Positions 9,365 to 19,965 of a stretch of 64,000 nt of DNA are shown one piece after another. This stretch comes from Erysipelotrichaceae bacterium (lineage in GTDB: Bacteria > Bacillota_I > Bacilli_A > Erysipelotrichales > Coprobacillaceae). The notes beneath the pieces were generated by a model. It was not told where the DNA came from, made no database searches, and worked only from the letters and a program-made list of their open reading frames with translations. How positions within the stretch are numbered: position 1 is the stretch's first letter; every line of letters starts with the position of its first letter. A program made the translations under genes and the position numbers. Location of the stretch: NCBI GenBank assembly GCA_021770925.1, contig JAETPY010000003.1, positions 1 through 64,000 on the forward strand. The letters are read 5' to 3'.

Positions 9365-11119
9365 ATGGGTTACAAATTTAAAATTACACGTGGAAATGCA
9401 ATCTTGAATTTTTCTGAAGAGTATTGTCAATCTCGCTGTCAATTAATTGAAAGTGAATCATTTGCAAGAGTTTTAAAAGGCTTTATACATGTATGTAAAA
9501 GAAAAGAAAATACTACTTATACGTATTTAAGAGAAGTAAAAGCAGAAAGTATTGATATTGTTGCTGATTTAAGAACAATTTTTAAATTATTATTAGTTAT
9601 GTCAGTAGAAGAAGTACTGCAGTCTTATCCACAATTCACAGGTTATTTTAGAAATCGTGATGAATTTGTTAAGGTTATTGAAGAAGTATATCTTTTTTGG
9701 AGAAAATTACAGCGTTATAGTATTGTTTATAATGAAAGTACAAGCCGTGGTTATCAAAATGTTCAATTTGCTGACGCTCAAGCTAAGTTTGAAGAATTAG
9801 TTCTTCAAGTATATCGTACAATTGAAGAAACAGCTTTGGGATATCGTCATCAAGTATATCGTCAAATTACAGCAGGGGTCAATGCTGGTTTAAGAGTAAC
9901 TAATATGCGTTCGTTTTTGCCATATGAATATCGTAATTTAGATGATATTCCATTTATTGAAACAGTTATTATACATCCACCATTTATTACCTATTCAAAA
10001 CGTAATAAACGTGATGGAGTTTTCCCAGAGATGAAACATAATCCAATTGAGGATTTAAAATTCGATCCAGAACAATGGTTCTGTTATCCAGCTAAGGTTG
10101 GTGATTTATTAGCATTTGTATATTTTAATGTTGCTTTCATGGCTCAAGGAGTTGCTTTATGTAATTTGTTTGAACTAGCAAGTGAAGAAGAATATCGTAA
10201 TCGTAAACCAGATATTATTTATGTATATGGATATGAAGATGGTAAAATGAATCAAAGTTTTTATCAAGATGATGAAAATGATATGATGGTAGCATTATTA
10301 TCAGCTAGTGATGAATTTGATTATTTTGGATATATGAAAAAAATGATGTTAACTTTACACAATGTACGTAAAATTAACCAGCATCAGTTGCCAATTCATG
10401 GGGCAATGGTTAAGATGACCTTACATAGCGGCGAGGTTAAAAATATTGTTGTCATGGGAGATAGTGGGGCTGGTAAGTCTGAAACAATTGAACAAATAAA
10501 GGTTTTCGGTGCTGCTTATATTCGAGATTTAGTTACTGTCTATGATGATATGGGGGTATTGTCATTGGATGAAAGCGGTAAAGTAAAAAGCTCAGGTACA
10601 GAAATTGGAGCCTTTGTAAGACTTGACGATTTAGATGCTGGGTATAGTTTTAAAGAATTAGACCGTTCAGTCTTTATGAATCCCGATAAAGTTAATGCAC
10701 GAATCGTAATTCCGATTACTGATTATAAAGATGTAGTTGCTAAACATGATGTAGATTTCTTTTTATATGCTAATAACTATGAAGAAGGTGGAGAATCATT
10801 AAGCTTCTTTGATAATGTTGATGATGCTTTAACAGTATTTAGAGCAGGCAATCGAATGGCAAAAGGAACAACTACTGAATATGGATTAGTTGGAAGTTAT
10901 TTTGCTAATCCATTTGGCCCTGTACAACGTCAAGAACAAACAGAACCTATCTTAGTGGATTATTTTAATCATATGTTTGATCAAGGAGTTAAAGTGGGTC
11001 AATTAAGAACACGTTTAGGTATTAAAGGAAATGAACATAAAGGACCTCAAGAAGCAGCTATTGCAATTCTTAAATATATTACTGGTGAAACTGAATTAAA
11101 ACAATTAGAAGATGAATAG
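9365..11119 (+). CDS. Phosphoenolpyruvate carboxykinase / HPr-kinase-like P-loop protein
   Basis: 584 aa; VVMGDSGAGKSETIEQIKVFGAAYIRDLVTVYDDMG P-loop close to HPrK/P (GDSGxGKSE) and the PEPCK fold. Confidence 0.6.
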   Translation: MGYKFKITRGNAILNFSEEYCQSRCQLIESESFARVLKGFIHVCKRKENTTYTYLREVKAESIDIVADLRTIFKLLLVMSVEEVLQSYPQFTGYFRNRDEFVKVIEEVYLFWRKLQRYSIVYNESTSRGYQNVQFADAQAKFEELVLQVYRTIEETALGYRHQVYRQITAGVNAGLRVTNMRSFLPYEYRNLDDIPFIETVIIHPPFITYSKRNKRDGVFPEMKHNPIEDLKFDPEQWFCYPAKVGDLLAFVYFNVAFMAQGVALCNLFELASEEEYRNRKPDIIYVYGYEDGKMNQSFYQDDENDMMVALLSASDEFDYFGYMKKMMLTLHNVRKINQHQLPIHGAMVKMTLHSGEVKNIVVMGDSGAGKSETIEQIKVFGAAYIRDLVTVYDDMGVLSLDESGKVKSSGTEIGAFVRLDDLDAGYSFKELDRSVFMNPDKVNARIVIPITDYKDVVAKHDVDFFLYANNYEEGGESLSFFDNVDDALTVFRAGNRMAKGTTTEYGLVGSYFANPFGPVQRQEQTEPILVDYFNHMFDQGVKVGQLRTRLGIKGNEHKGPQEAAIAILKYITGETELKQLEDE

Positions 11120-11176
11120 AACTCGAATGAGTTCTATTTTTTTTATCTATGAATATGTTTTGGTGAGGAGATAAAA

Positions 11177-12571
11177 GTGTCAAAATATAAGTTTATATTA
11201 ATTATTTTAATTTTAATCATTTCCTTAATAACTTTATCCATTCATCAAACTAATCAGATTATTTTATATAATTATCATCCAACAATAGAAATATCAAACA
11301 AATTTGACCCTCAAGCAAATATAAAAAAAGTAATTGGTGGTTCAATCAACGATGTCAATGTTGATACTAGTAAAATCAATTTTAGTAAAACTGGTAAATA
11401 TCCTATCACGTATTCATATAATAATATCAAGACAACAATCACAATTGAATTAAAAGATACTATTAAACCAGATTTAGAAGTTCAAGAATTAACAGTTGAT
11501 TTAGGAATGAAGGTAGAAGCTTGTGACTTAATTAAAACTAGTTACGATTCAAATAGAACCATAGTTGAATTTAAGAAAGATTATCAATTTGATCAGATTG
11601 GTGATTATGAAGTTGAAGTAATTATTTGTCGAGGTAATAATTGTATTTCTAAAAAATCAGTCGTTCATGTACTAGCTAAAGATACAACACCTCCTGAAAT
11701 TTTAGGAATTCGTAATTTGACAGTTTTAAAAGATAGTGATATTGATTTATTATCTAGTGTCAGTGTTAAGGATAATCAGGATGATAGTCCAATTTTAACG
11801 ATTGATAGTTCAGATCTTGATATCTCTAAAGTAGGCGATTATCAGATAACATATCATGCAAAAGATCGATCATTAAATATTACTAAAGAGACCTGCATTG
11901 TTAGCGTCGTTGAAAATAAAAAAATTGGAACTTTTGATCAAAGTGATCAAAAAGTTGTTTACTTAACTTTTGATGATGGTCCATCAAAAAATACTCAAAA
12001 AGTTTTAGATATTCTTGATGTTTATGATGTTAAAGCAACTTTTTTTGTTACTGGAACAAATGAAGACTGTTATTATTTAATTAAAAAAGCATATGATGCT
12101 GGTCATACGATTGGATTACACACATTTATCCATGAATATGATCAGATCTATAATTCATCATCAGCATATTTTGCTGATTTAAAAAAAATTGAGGATCTTG
12201 TGTATAGTCAAATTGGTTCGATTCCTAAATATATTCGGTTTCCTGGAGGAAGCAGTAATAATGTTTCTAAAAAATACTGTCATAGGATTATGACTAAATT
12301 AACTAAAGAAGTAATTAATCGTGGTTATCAGTACTATGATTGGAATGAGGATAGTGAAGATGGTTCAGGTCAATTATCTGTAAAACAGTTAATTAAAAAC
12401 GCTACAGCGTCTAATGATAATAATATTATTTTATTATTTCATGATGCTAATGGTAAAGAGAATTCTCTAAAAGCACTTGGTCCAGTAATTCAATATTATC
12501 AAAAAAAAGGATATGTTTTTAAAGGAATTGATGACAGTTCGTATGTTGTTCATCACAGTGTAAATAATTAG
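11177..12571 (+). CDS. Polysaccharide deacetylase with Ig-like repeats
   Basis: NodB motifs TFDDGPSKNTQKVLDIL, HTIGLHTFIHEY, RFPGGSSN; N-terminal TM and bacterial Ig-like repeats. Confidence 0.88.
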   Translation: MSKYKFILIILILIISLITLSIHQTNQIILYNYHPTIEISNKFDPQANIKKVIGGSINDVNVDTSKINFSKTGKYPITYSYNNIKTTITIELKDTIKPDLEVQELTVDLGMKVEACDLIKTSYDSNRTIVEFKKDYQFDQIGDYEVEVIICRGNNCISKKSVVHVLAKDTTPPEILGIRNLTVLKDSDIDLLSSVSVKDNQDDSPILTIDSSDLDISKVGDYQITYHAKDRSLNITKETCIVSVVENKKIGTFDQSDQKVVYLTFDDGPSKNTQKVLDILDVYDVKATFFVTGTNEDCYYLIKKAYDAGHTIGLHTFIHEYDQIYNSSSAYFADLKKIEDLVYSQIGSIPKYIRFPGGSSNNVSKKYCHRIMTKLTKEVINRGYQYYDWNEDSEDGSGQLSVKQLIKNATASNDNNIILLFHDANGKENSLKALGPVIQYYQKKGYVFKGIDDSSYVVHHSVNN

Positions 12572-12625
12572 AATTCTAGTAAGAATTCTTTTTATTTTTA
12601 TACATATAATGTTACTGGTGATTAG

Positions 12626-13624
12626 ATGAAAGATAAATTAGTTAAATATGCATATTATTTGCTGCTTTTAATTATTGCTGTTATCGGTACATATGTGTTG
12701 ATTAACTGGTTAATTCCGCTTTTTTTTAGCTGTTTGATTGTTTTGATTTTGCAACCTTTGCTGGCTAAAGAAATTGAGGTATTAAAAATTAGAAATGTTT
12801 TTTTAACTAAAGGAATAATTATATTTAATTACTTATTATTTATTGTCATGATTATTGTAATAATCGTTTTTAGTGTTATTCAAATATACACAGTTTTAGA
12901 ATTATTACCAGATTATTTATTTCGTTTATATAATTTATTTAGTCAAAATGACTATATTATTGATGCTACTAAATATCTTGATATTATTTATAGCGGTTCA
13001 ATGAGTATTATTGAAAGTGTTTCAAGTGAATTTATTACTGGTTTAATTGCAGTCATTATGAAAATACCTAGTATTTTGTTTGATTTGATTTTTATGGTTA
13101 TTACTTCATTGTTTATTTTGCTGGATTATCAAAGAATCGATAAATTAGTGATTCAAAAGTATCCAATGGTTTCTTTAGTTATTGATACGATCAAAGGTGT
13201 TTTAAGTAATCTGTTTAAAGCATATTTTATTATCATGATTATTACTTTTATTGAATTATGGGTAGGGTTTATAATTATGAGATTAAACAATCATATGATG
13301 TTAGCATGTATTATTGCTATTTTTGATTTTATGCCGGTTTTAGGAATAGATATGATTATGATTCCATGGATCGTTATTAGTGCTTTAACAAATAAAATGT
13401 CGATGGCATTGGGGTTGTTAATTATATATATGATAATTGTTATTACTAAAAATATTTTAGAGCCTAAATTAGTTGCGAAAAATTTAGGAGTTAGTCCATT
13501 AGTGTCATTGGTTGGAATGTATTTAGGAATGAAAATTTTGGGAATAACAGGATTAATAATCGTTCCGACAATATTAATGATTATTATCCAGATTATTAAA
13601 GTAAAATATAAATTGAAGGAGTGA
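12626..13624 (+). CDS. AI-2E family transporter
   Basis: Multi-TM; DFMPVLGIDMIMIPW and NILEPKLVAKNLGVSPLVSLVGMYLGMKILGITGLIIVP. Confidence 0.85.
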   Translation: MKDKLVKYAYYLLLLIIAVIGTYVLINWLIPLFFSCLIVLILQPLLAKEIEVLKIRNVFLTKGIIIFNYLLFIVMIIVIIVFSVIQIYTVLELLPDYLFRLYNLFSQNDYIIDATKYLDIIYSGSMSIIESVSSEFITGLIAVIMKIPSILFDLIFMVITSLFILLDYQRIDKLVIQKYPMVSLVIDTIKGVLSNLFKAYFIIMIITFIELWVGFIIMRLNNHMMLACIIAIFDFMPVLGIDMIMIPWIVISALTNKMSMALGLLIIYMIIVITKNILEPKLVAKNLGVSPLVSLVGMYLGMKILGITGLIIVPTILMIIIQIIKVKYKLKE

Positions 13625-13628
13625 AAAT

Positions 13629-14561
13629 ATGCATCAAAGAAAACAAGAAATACAACTGCATTTAAAAGATAAAGGAATGTTTGAGGGGTGGTATTTTAGG
13701 GTTAGTGATCGTAAGGTTTCTTTAGCAGTTATTGTGGGAATTAGTGAAACCATGGCTTTTATTCAAACGATTGACACGTATACTAATATTAGTCAAATGA
13801 TTGAATTTGACTTGAATGAATTCGAATATGGGGATAATCCATTTTTTATAAGAATAAAAAATAATTATTTTTCTAAAGAAAAAATGATTTTAAATCTTGA
13901 TCAGGGTACAATTATAATAAGAGGAATATTAGAAAATGATGCTTTTACACCATTAAAATCATCATTATATGCGCCAACTATTATGGGTCCTTTCTATTAC
14001 TTATCGAAGATGGAATGTAATCATGGCATCATTAGTTTATCACATCAAATTAAAGGGCGTTTAATCATCAATCAACAAAAAATAAATATAAATGGAATTG
14101 GTTATATGGAAAAGGATTGGGGATATTCATTTCCTAAAGATTATTTATGGTTACAATCAAATGATTGTAACCAGTGCCAAGCATCACTGTTTTTAGCAGC
14201 GGCTAATATTCCAATTAAAATTACTAGTTTTACGGGAATTATTATGATTTTAAGGATAGAGGATAAACAGTACCGAATTGCTAGTTATTATGGAGCATAT
14301 TTAAAAAGATGGCTGATAAAAAAGGGCCAATATTATTTAATCATTAAACAGTATCCTTACAGTTTTTATATTAAAATTATTCCTGGTGATAGTTATTTGT
14401 TAAAAGCACCACAGCTTGGAATGATGAGCAGCGATGTAAAAGAGAGTTTAAATTCTAAGGTTACTGTGTTAATATATAAATATTATAAACGAATCGATAA
14501 GTTAGATTTTATTGCTTGTGGAACAGAGCTATTTGGAGGATTTAATGATATTAAAGAGTGA
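13629..14561 (+). CDS. Tocopherol cyclase-like protein
   Basis: GMFEGWYFRVSD, GIGYMEKDWGYSFPKDYLWLQSN. Confidence 0.75.
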   Translation: MHQRKQEIQLHLKDKGMFEGWYFRVSDRKVSLAVIVGISETMAFIQTIDTYTNISQMIEFDLNEFEYGDNPFFIRIKNNYFSKEKMILNLDQGTIIIRGILENDAFTPLKSSLYAPTIMGPFYYLSKMECNHGIISLSHQIKGRLIINQQKININGIGYMEKDWGYSFPKDYLWLQSNDCNQCQASLFLAAANIPIKITSFTGIIMILRIEDKQYRIASYYGAYLKRWLIKKGQYYLIIKQYPYSFYIKIIPGDSYLLKAPQLGMMSSDVKESLNSKVTVLIYKYYKRIDKLDFIACGTELFGGFNDIKE

Positions 14562-15057
14562 GCGGTTAATTCTTAAAAGACCAGAAATAAAAGATGTTGA
14601 CGAAATTTTAAAAATTCATAACAGTGAATATGTACAGCGTTATAATGCGATGAAACTTCATAGTCGGGAAGACATGCTTAAAGAGATAATTAATACTTGC
14701 AAAAGTGCTTATTATTTACAGCTGCCTGATTCTAAACAGATAATTGGAGCGGTTTTTATGAGAAAGGATCAATTACGATACCAGGTAAATGCTATTTGTC
14801 TTTCATATTATTTAGATGAAAATTATCAGGGTCAGGGATATATGTATGAGGCTTTAAAACTTGTAATTAAAGAATTATTTGATCAGGGAATTGAAGTTGT
14901 TAGTGCTAGAACTTTTGCTAGTAATACAGCTTCAAAAGAACTATTAATAAAGTTAGGATTTATTTTGGAAGGACATTTAAGAAGAGCTGTTAAAGGATAT
15001 CAGGGAATTATCTATGATGATTTACTTTTTTCTTTGCTCAAGGATGATAATGGTTGA
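14545..15057 (+). CDS. GNAT family N-acetyltransferase
   Basis: LKSERLILKRPEIKDVDEI...YYLDENYQGQGYMYEALKLVI; GGAGG before the ATG at 14545. Confidence 0.88.
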   Translation: MILKSERLILKRPEIKDVDEILKIHNSEYVQRYNAMKLHSREDMLKEIINTCKSAYYLQLPDSKQIIGAVFMRKDQLRYQVNAICLSYYLDENYQGQGYMYEALKLVIKELFDQGIEVVSARTFASNTASKELLIKLGFILEGHLRRAVKGYQGIIYDDLLFSLLKDDNG

Positions 15058-15138
15058 TTTGACAGTGATAGAATTAATTGATATAATGCTCACATTGCGT
15101 TGATTATTCAGCGCTTTTATTATGAGGAGGTAAAAAGA

Positions 15139-15981
15139 ATGCTAAAATTATGGATCGTTGGTTCAAATGGTCAGGTTGGAACTGCTTTAAATGAATTAAT
15201 TGAACCCTTGGATATAGAAGTATTTAATACTGATAAAGAAGAAATAGATATTGTCAATACTAATGATGTCATCCGCTTTGGAGAGATAAATCGACCTGAT
15301 GTAATCATTAATTGTGCTGCAATTACAAATCTTGATGAGTGTGCTAGTGATAAAGATCAGGCTTTTAGAGTAAATGCTTTAGGACCCCGTAATTTGTGTA
15401 TTGTTGCACGAAAAATTGGGGCTAAAGTAGTTCAGCTATCTACTGATGATGTTTTTGATGGGACAAATGATCGACCATATAATGAATTTGATCGTACCAA
15501 TCCCAAAACTATATATGGTTGTTCTAAAAAAGCGGGTGAAGATTATGTAAAAGAATTTACACATAAGCATTTTATTATTCGAAGTAACTGGGTATATGGT
15601 AAAAATGGAAAGAATTTCGTTAATGATTTTTTAAATTGTGATAAGGCAGTCTTAGATGTTGCTGGTGATCAGCTAGGTTCACCTACTAGTGCTAAAGATT
15701 TAGCTCGTGCTATTTTATATTTAATTAACACAAATGAATATGGTACTTACCACATTACCTGTAAGGGTGTTTGCAGCCGCTATGAATTTGCTCAGTTTCT
15801 TAAAGAAAGAGTTAATAAGAAAATTGAGTTAAAAAAAGTAAAAGCTAAAAATATTAATGATATGGTTAGGCCTGCATATGCAGTTTTAGACAATTTTATT
15901 TTACGGTTAGTAAATGAATTTGAAATGTCGGATTGGAAAATATCATTAGATGAATATTTAAAAGATATAAAGGAGGAGTAG
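15139..15981 (+). CDS. rfbD: dTDP-4-dehydrorhamnose reductase-like (RmlD)
   Basis: GSNGQVGTALNE, STDDVFDG, YGCSKKAGE. Confidence 0.85.
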   Translation: MLKLWIVGSNGQVGTALNELIEPLDIEVFNTDKEEIDIVNTNDVIRFGEINRPDVIINCAAITNLDECASDKDQAFRVNALGPRNLCIVARKIGAKVVQLSTDDVFDGTNDRPYNEFDRTNPKTIYGCSKKAGEDYVKEFTHKHFIIRSNWVYGKNGKNFVNDFLNCDKAVLDVAGDQLGSPTSAKDLARAILYLINTNEYGTYHITCKGVCSRYEFAQFLKERVNKKIELKKVKAKNINDMVRPAYAVLDNFILRLVNEFEMSDWKISLDEYLKDIKEE

Positions 15982-15982
15982 G

Positions 15983-17263
15983 ATGGCGTTGGATAAAAGA
16001 AAGAAAAAATTAGGTTTAACAACAAAGATCTTTATTGCTTTATTATTAGGGGCAATTTTAGGAATTGCTTTATATAATTTGCCGGCCAACTCTGTTCGTG
16101 ATGAAATTGTAATTGATGGGATTTTGTATGTAGTTGGCCAGGGATTTATAAAACTAATGAAAATGCTAGTTGTACCACTAGTGTTTTGTTCATTGGTTTG
16201 TGGCAGTATGGCGATTGGAGATACAAAAAAATTAGGATCAGTAGGGGTTAGAACAATTATTTTCTATCTTCTAACTACAGCACTGGCAATAACTGCAGCT
16301 TTATTGGTAGCAAATTTGATTAATCCCGGAACAGGATTGGATATGTCGACACTCCAGGCAAATGTAACAAGTGTTGATAGTGTGGAATCAGCATCATTAG
16401 TTGAAACGATTTTAAATATTATTCCTGATAATCCTATTAACTCATTAGCTAGCGGAAATATGCTGCAAATTATCGTATTTGCTTTGCTGGTGGGAGTAAT
16501 CTTAGCTAAATTAGGTGAAAAGACAGAAGTTGTAGGTAATTTCTTTAGTCAATTTAATGATATTATGATGGAAATGACAATGATGGTTATGGCTGTTGCG
16601 CCAATTGGAGTGTTTTGCTTGATTGCTAGAACTTTTGCAGGGATTGGTTTTAATGCTTTTTTACCATTAGGAAAATATATGATTGGTGTTTTACTGGCAC
16701 TAGCAGTGCAATGTATTTTTGTTTATTTAGGTTTATTAAAGCTGTTTACAGGAATAAATCCAATAAAATTTATCAAAAACTTTTTTCCTGTTATGGCGTT
16801 TGCCTTTTCAACAGCGACTTCAAATGCAACAATCCCTTTATCAATCGATACTCTAGCTAAAAAGATGGGGGTTTCAAAACGAATTTCTTCTTTTACGATT
16901 CCTTTAGGAGCAACAATTAATATGGATGGAACAGCCATTATGCAGGGGGTAGCAGTGGTTTTTGCTGCTCAGGCTTTTGGTATTAATCTAGATCTCACTG
17001 ATTATATTACTGTAATTGGAACAGCAACTTTAGCTTCGATTGGTACAGCGGGAATTCCAAGTGTTGGATTAGTGACTTTAACAATGGTTTTCAATTCAGT
17101 GGGACTTCCAGTTGAAGCAATTGGAATGATTATGGGAATTGATCGAATCTTAGATATGACGAGAACAGCAGTAAATATTACTGGTGATGCAGTTTGTACA
17201 ACGATAGTTGCACACCAAAATAAGGCAATAGATAAAAATATTTTTATTAATAGTAAATCTTAA
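15983..17263 (+). CDS. Dicarboxylate/amino acid:cation symporter (DAACS)
   Basis: MKMLVVPLVFCSLVCG; TSNATIPLS; NMDGTAIMQG; GIPSVGLVTLTMV; DRILDMTRTAVNITGDA. Confidence 0.93.
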   Translation: MALDKRKKKLGLTTKIFIALLLGAILGIALYNLPANSVRDEIVIDGILYVVGQGFIKLMKMLVVPLVFCSLVCGSMAIGDTKKLGSVGVRTIIFYLLTTALAITAALLVANLINPGTGLDMSTLQANVTSVDSVESASLVETILNIIPDNPINSLASGNMLQIIVFALLVGVILAKLGEKTEVVGNFFSQFNDIMMEMTMMVMAVAPIGVFCLIARTFAGIGFNAFLPLGKYMIGVLLALAVQCIFVYLGLLKLFTGINPIKFIKNFFPVMAFAFSTATSNATIPLSIDTLAKKMGVSKRISSFTIPLGATINMDGTAIMQGVAVVFAAQAFGINLDLTDYITVIGTATLASIGTAGIPSVGLVTLTMVFNSVGLPVEAIGMIMGIDRILDMTRTAVNITGDAVCTTIVAHQNKAIDKNIFINSKS

Positions 17264-17294
17264 TATTAAATGGCTTTTACATATATTTTTTGTT

Positions 17295-17325
17295 ACATCT
17301 TGTAAATTTACAAGATGTTTTTTGT
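17295..17325. terminator. Rho-independent terminator after the symporter
   Basis: ACATCTTGTAAA/TTTACAAGATGT perfect palindrome followed by T-rich tract. Confidence 0.8.
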
Positions 17326-17399
17326 TAAATTTATTAAACATTATTTTTAAACGTTATCAAATTTTAGATCTTGATTTTTTTGATAAATATGTTACTATG

Positions 17400-17803
17400 G
17401 CCCAAGGTTATCAAAGGGAAGTTGGGAATGTTAAAGTTTTGGCCATGAAAAAATGGTTTAATATGAACTGTTATTAGTTTCTGAGATTAAAGATGATATT
17501 CAAAGGGAATTAAATCGAGCTAAAATATTTGATGAATTTCAAAAAAATAAAGACTTAAGTATAGATATCATATCAGTAATTATTGGATTTTATCCATTAA
17601 TTAGTTTATTACGTTTTTCAGGAATTATTAGTGAGGAATTAAATGTAGAAAATATTATTGCGATTTCCTTTAATGTTGATAAAGTGATTAGTGCTGGTTA
17701 TTATTGTTTATGAAGATACAATTCGTAGTAATTTAGGCCAAAAATTTATTGAAGCTTTAAAATACGCTAGGATTAATTTAGATGGGTCAATATCGTTCAA
17801 GTA
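17400..17803 (+). pseudogene. Decayed ORF of unknown family
   Basis: Coding-like segments in shifting frames (e.g. EIKDDIQRELNRAKIFDEFQKNKDLSIDIISVIIGFYPLISLLRFSGIISEELNVENIIAISFNVDKVISAGYYCL, then EDTIRSNLGQKFIEALKYARINLDGSI). Confidence 0.45.
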
Positions 17804-17831
17804 AATTTTTCTTATTTATGTTATATTAATT

Positions 17832-18665
17832 ATGGTGATGATGATGAAAGAAAAGAGAATTATTGTTTATGATGAGCAGTTAAAGATCGAGGCTTATCAG
17901 TTTAAAGGAATAATACAAAAATTTCCTAACCATTTTCATGATTATTATGTAATTGGTTTTATCGAAAAAGGGAACCGGATTTTATCTTGTAAAAACAATG
18001 AGTATGTTTTAAAAACAGGAGATATATTATTATTAAATCCTTTAGATAATCATACTTGTTATAGCGAAGATGGAGAGACTTTAGATTATCGCTGTTTAAA
18101 TATCAGTAAAGCAGTAATGAAAAAAATAGTTGAAGAAATATTTACAATCGATTATTTACCCGAATTTAATGATCCTGTTATCTTTTCAAGCGATTTAGTA
18201 GAAGCTTTAAAATTATTACATGAAATGATTATGAAAAAAGAAACGGAATTTTTTAAAGAAGAACTGTTCTATCTTTTATTAGAACAGCTGATTAAAGAAT
18301 ATGCTATTTTAGCATCAAATAAAAAATTAGAATTTAAAGAACCAATAAAAAAAGTAAAACAATTTTTAGATGATAACTATGAAAAACAAATATCATTAAA
18401 TGAATTGAGTGAACTTTCAGGAATGAACAAATATACACTAATTCGTAATTTTACTCATGAAATGCAAACAACTCCTTATCAATACCTAGAAACAATTAGA
18501 ATTAATCATGCTAAAGAGCTATTAGAAACAGGTATTAATTTAACTGAAGCAGCAATGCTTTCGGGATTTAGTGATCAAAGTCTTTTTACACGATTTTTTA
18601 AAAAGTTAATTGGTTTAACTCCAAAACAATATCAAAACATTTTTAGTGGTGGTAATCATGAATAA
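17832..18665 (+). CDS. AraC family transcriptional regulator
   Basis: Cupin N-terminus (FPNHFHDYYVIGFIEKG) and AraC HTH (ISLNELSELSGMNKYTLIRNFTHEMQTTPYQYLETIRI). Confidence 0.93.
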   Translation: MVMMMKEKRIIVYDEQLKIEAYQFKGIIQKFPNHFHDYYVIGFIEKGNRILSCKNNEYVLKTGDILLLNPLDNHTCYSEDGETLDYRCLNISKAVMKKIVEEIFTIDYLPEFNDPVIFSSDLVEALKLLHEMIMKKETEFFKEELFYLLLEQLIKEYAILASNKKLEFKEPIKKVKQFLDDNYEKQISLNELSELSGMNKYTLIRNFTHEMQTTPYQYLETIRINHAKELLETGINLTEAAMLSGFSDQSLFTRFFKKLIGLTPKQYQNIFSGGNHE

Positions 18666-19701
18666 AAATTTAAAAGGACATTTATCGGCTTTGATAACTA
18701 TTTTTATTTGGGGAACAACTTTTATTTCGACAAAGATATTATTAGTAGATTTTAAACCAATAGAAATTCTTTTTTTCAGGTTTCTGATAGGATTATTAAT
18801 GCTTATTATCATATATCCTAAAAAGATACCAAGGACAACTAAAAAGCAGGAAATTACTTTTGCTTTAGCTGGTTTAACAGGAATTACATTATATTATTTG
18901 TTAGAAAATATTGCTTTAACTTATTCTTTAGCGTCTAATGTTGGGGTAATTATTTCCATAGCACCTTTTTTTACTGCTGTTTTATCATGTTATATTTTAA
19001 AAGAGGAAAAGCTGAGTCGTAATTTTTTTCTTGGTTTCATTGCAGCTATAATAGGAATTTCATTAATTAGTTTTAATACCAGTACTAATTTTAAACTAAA
19101 TCCGTTAGGTGATTTTTTAGCTTTATTAGCAGCAATAATTTGGTCAGTTTATTCTATTTTGATTAAAAAAATAAGTGAATATGGTTTTAATACGATTCAA
19201 GTAACCAGGCGAATATTTATGTATGGAATTGTTTTTATGTTATTTACATTGATTCCATTTGATTTTACATTGGATTTGAAAAGATTTTCTAATCCTGTTT
19301 ATTTAGGAAATTTTATCTTTCTAGGAATTGGGGCTTCAGCAATATGTTTTATAACTTGGAACTGGGCAGTTAAAATTCTTGGGGTTATAAAAACTAGTAT
19401 TTATATTTATATCGTACCTGTAGTTACAGTAGTAACATCGGTTGTTGTTTTGAATGAACATATTACAATGATAGCTTTTGTTGGAACAATATTGACTTTA
19501 ATTGGATTATTTTTATCACAAAGTAAAGAGGATAAAAAATGCATAATGATTGTTGATGGAACCTTGTCACTTGGCTTAATTGTAAATACAATAGCAGTTT
19601 TAGCTGCAACATTGGCTAAACTAGATAGAACAATCATAGGTGGAGATGTATATGATTTAGAAAATAATGAGTATCATGGTATTGTAACATTCCAATTTTA
19701 A
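18658..19701 (+). CDS. EamA/DMT family transporter; ORF reads through into a DUF2000-like remnant
   Basis: Two EamA repeats; last ~52 codons after LSQSKEDKK are not transporter-like. Confidence 0.85.
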   Translation: MNKNLKGHLSALITIFIWGTTFISTKILLVDFKPIEILFFRFLIGLLMLIIIYPKKIPRTTKKQEITFALAGLTGITLYYLLENIALTYSLASNVGVIISIAPFFTAVLSCYILKEEKLSRNFFLGFIAAIIGISLISFNTSTNFKLNPLGDFLALLAAIIWSVYSILIKKISEYGFNTIQVTRRIFMYGIVFMLFTLIPFDFTLDLKRFSNPVYLGNFIFLGIGASAICFITWNWAVKILGVIKTSIYIYIVPVVTVVTSVVVLNEHITMIAFVGTILTLIGLFLSQSKEDKKCIMIVDGTLSLGLIVNTIAVLAATLAKLDRTIIGGDVYDLENNEYHGIVTFQF

Positions 19702-19911
19702 AAGGGAAAGAAGAGCTGATTAGAAAAAGCAAATAATTATAATAATGAAATATCAGCTATTGATTTTAGTGATTTAGCTCAAAGTTGTTATAGTTATCCT
19801 GAATATATTTCCAAGACGAAAGTAACAAGTGAAGCAAAGTTAAATTATTCAGATATTGTTTACACGGCAATAAATAATAAGTTAACAAGTAATTTACTTT
19901 TGCTAAAATAG
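19546..19911 (+). pseudogene. DUF2000-like protein, frameshifted
   Basis: MIVDGTLSLGLIVNTIAVLAATLAKLDRTIIGGDVYDLENNEYHGI, +1 frame PILKGKEELIRKSK, further frame NYNNEISAIDFSDLAQSCYSYPEYISKTKVTSEAKLNYSDIVYTAINNKLTSNLLLLK*. Confidence 0.7.
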
Positions 19912-19965
19912 AAAAAAAGTTATCTTTATTTTTAGATGAGTTATCCTATATATAGGAGGATTAAA

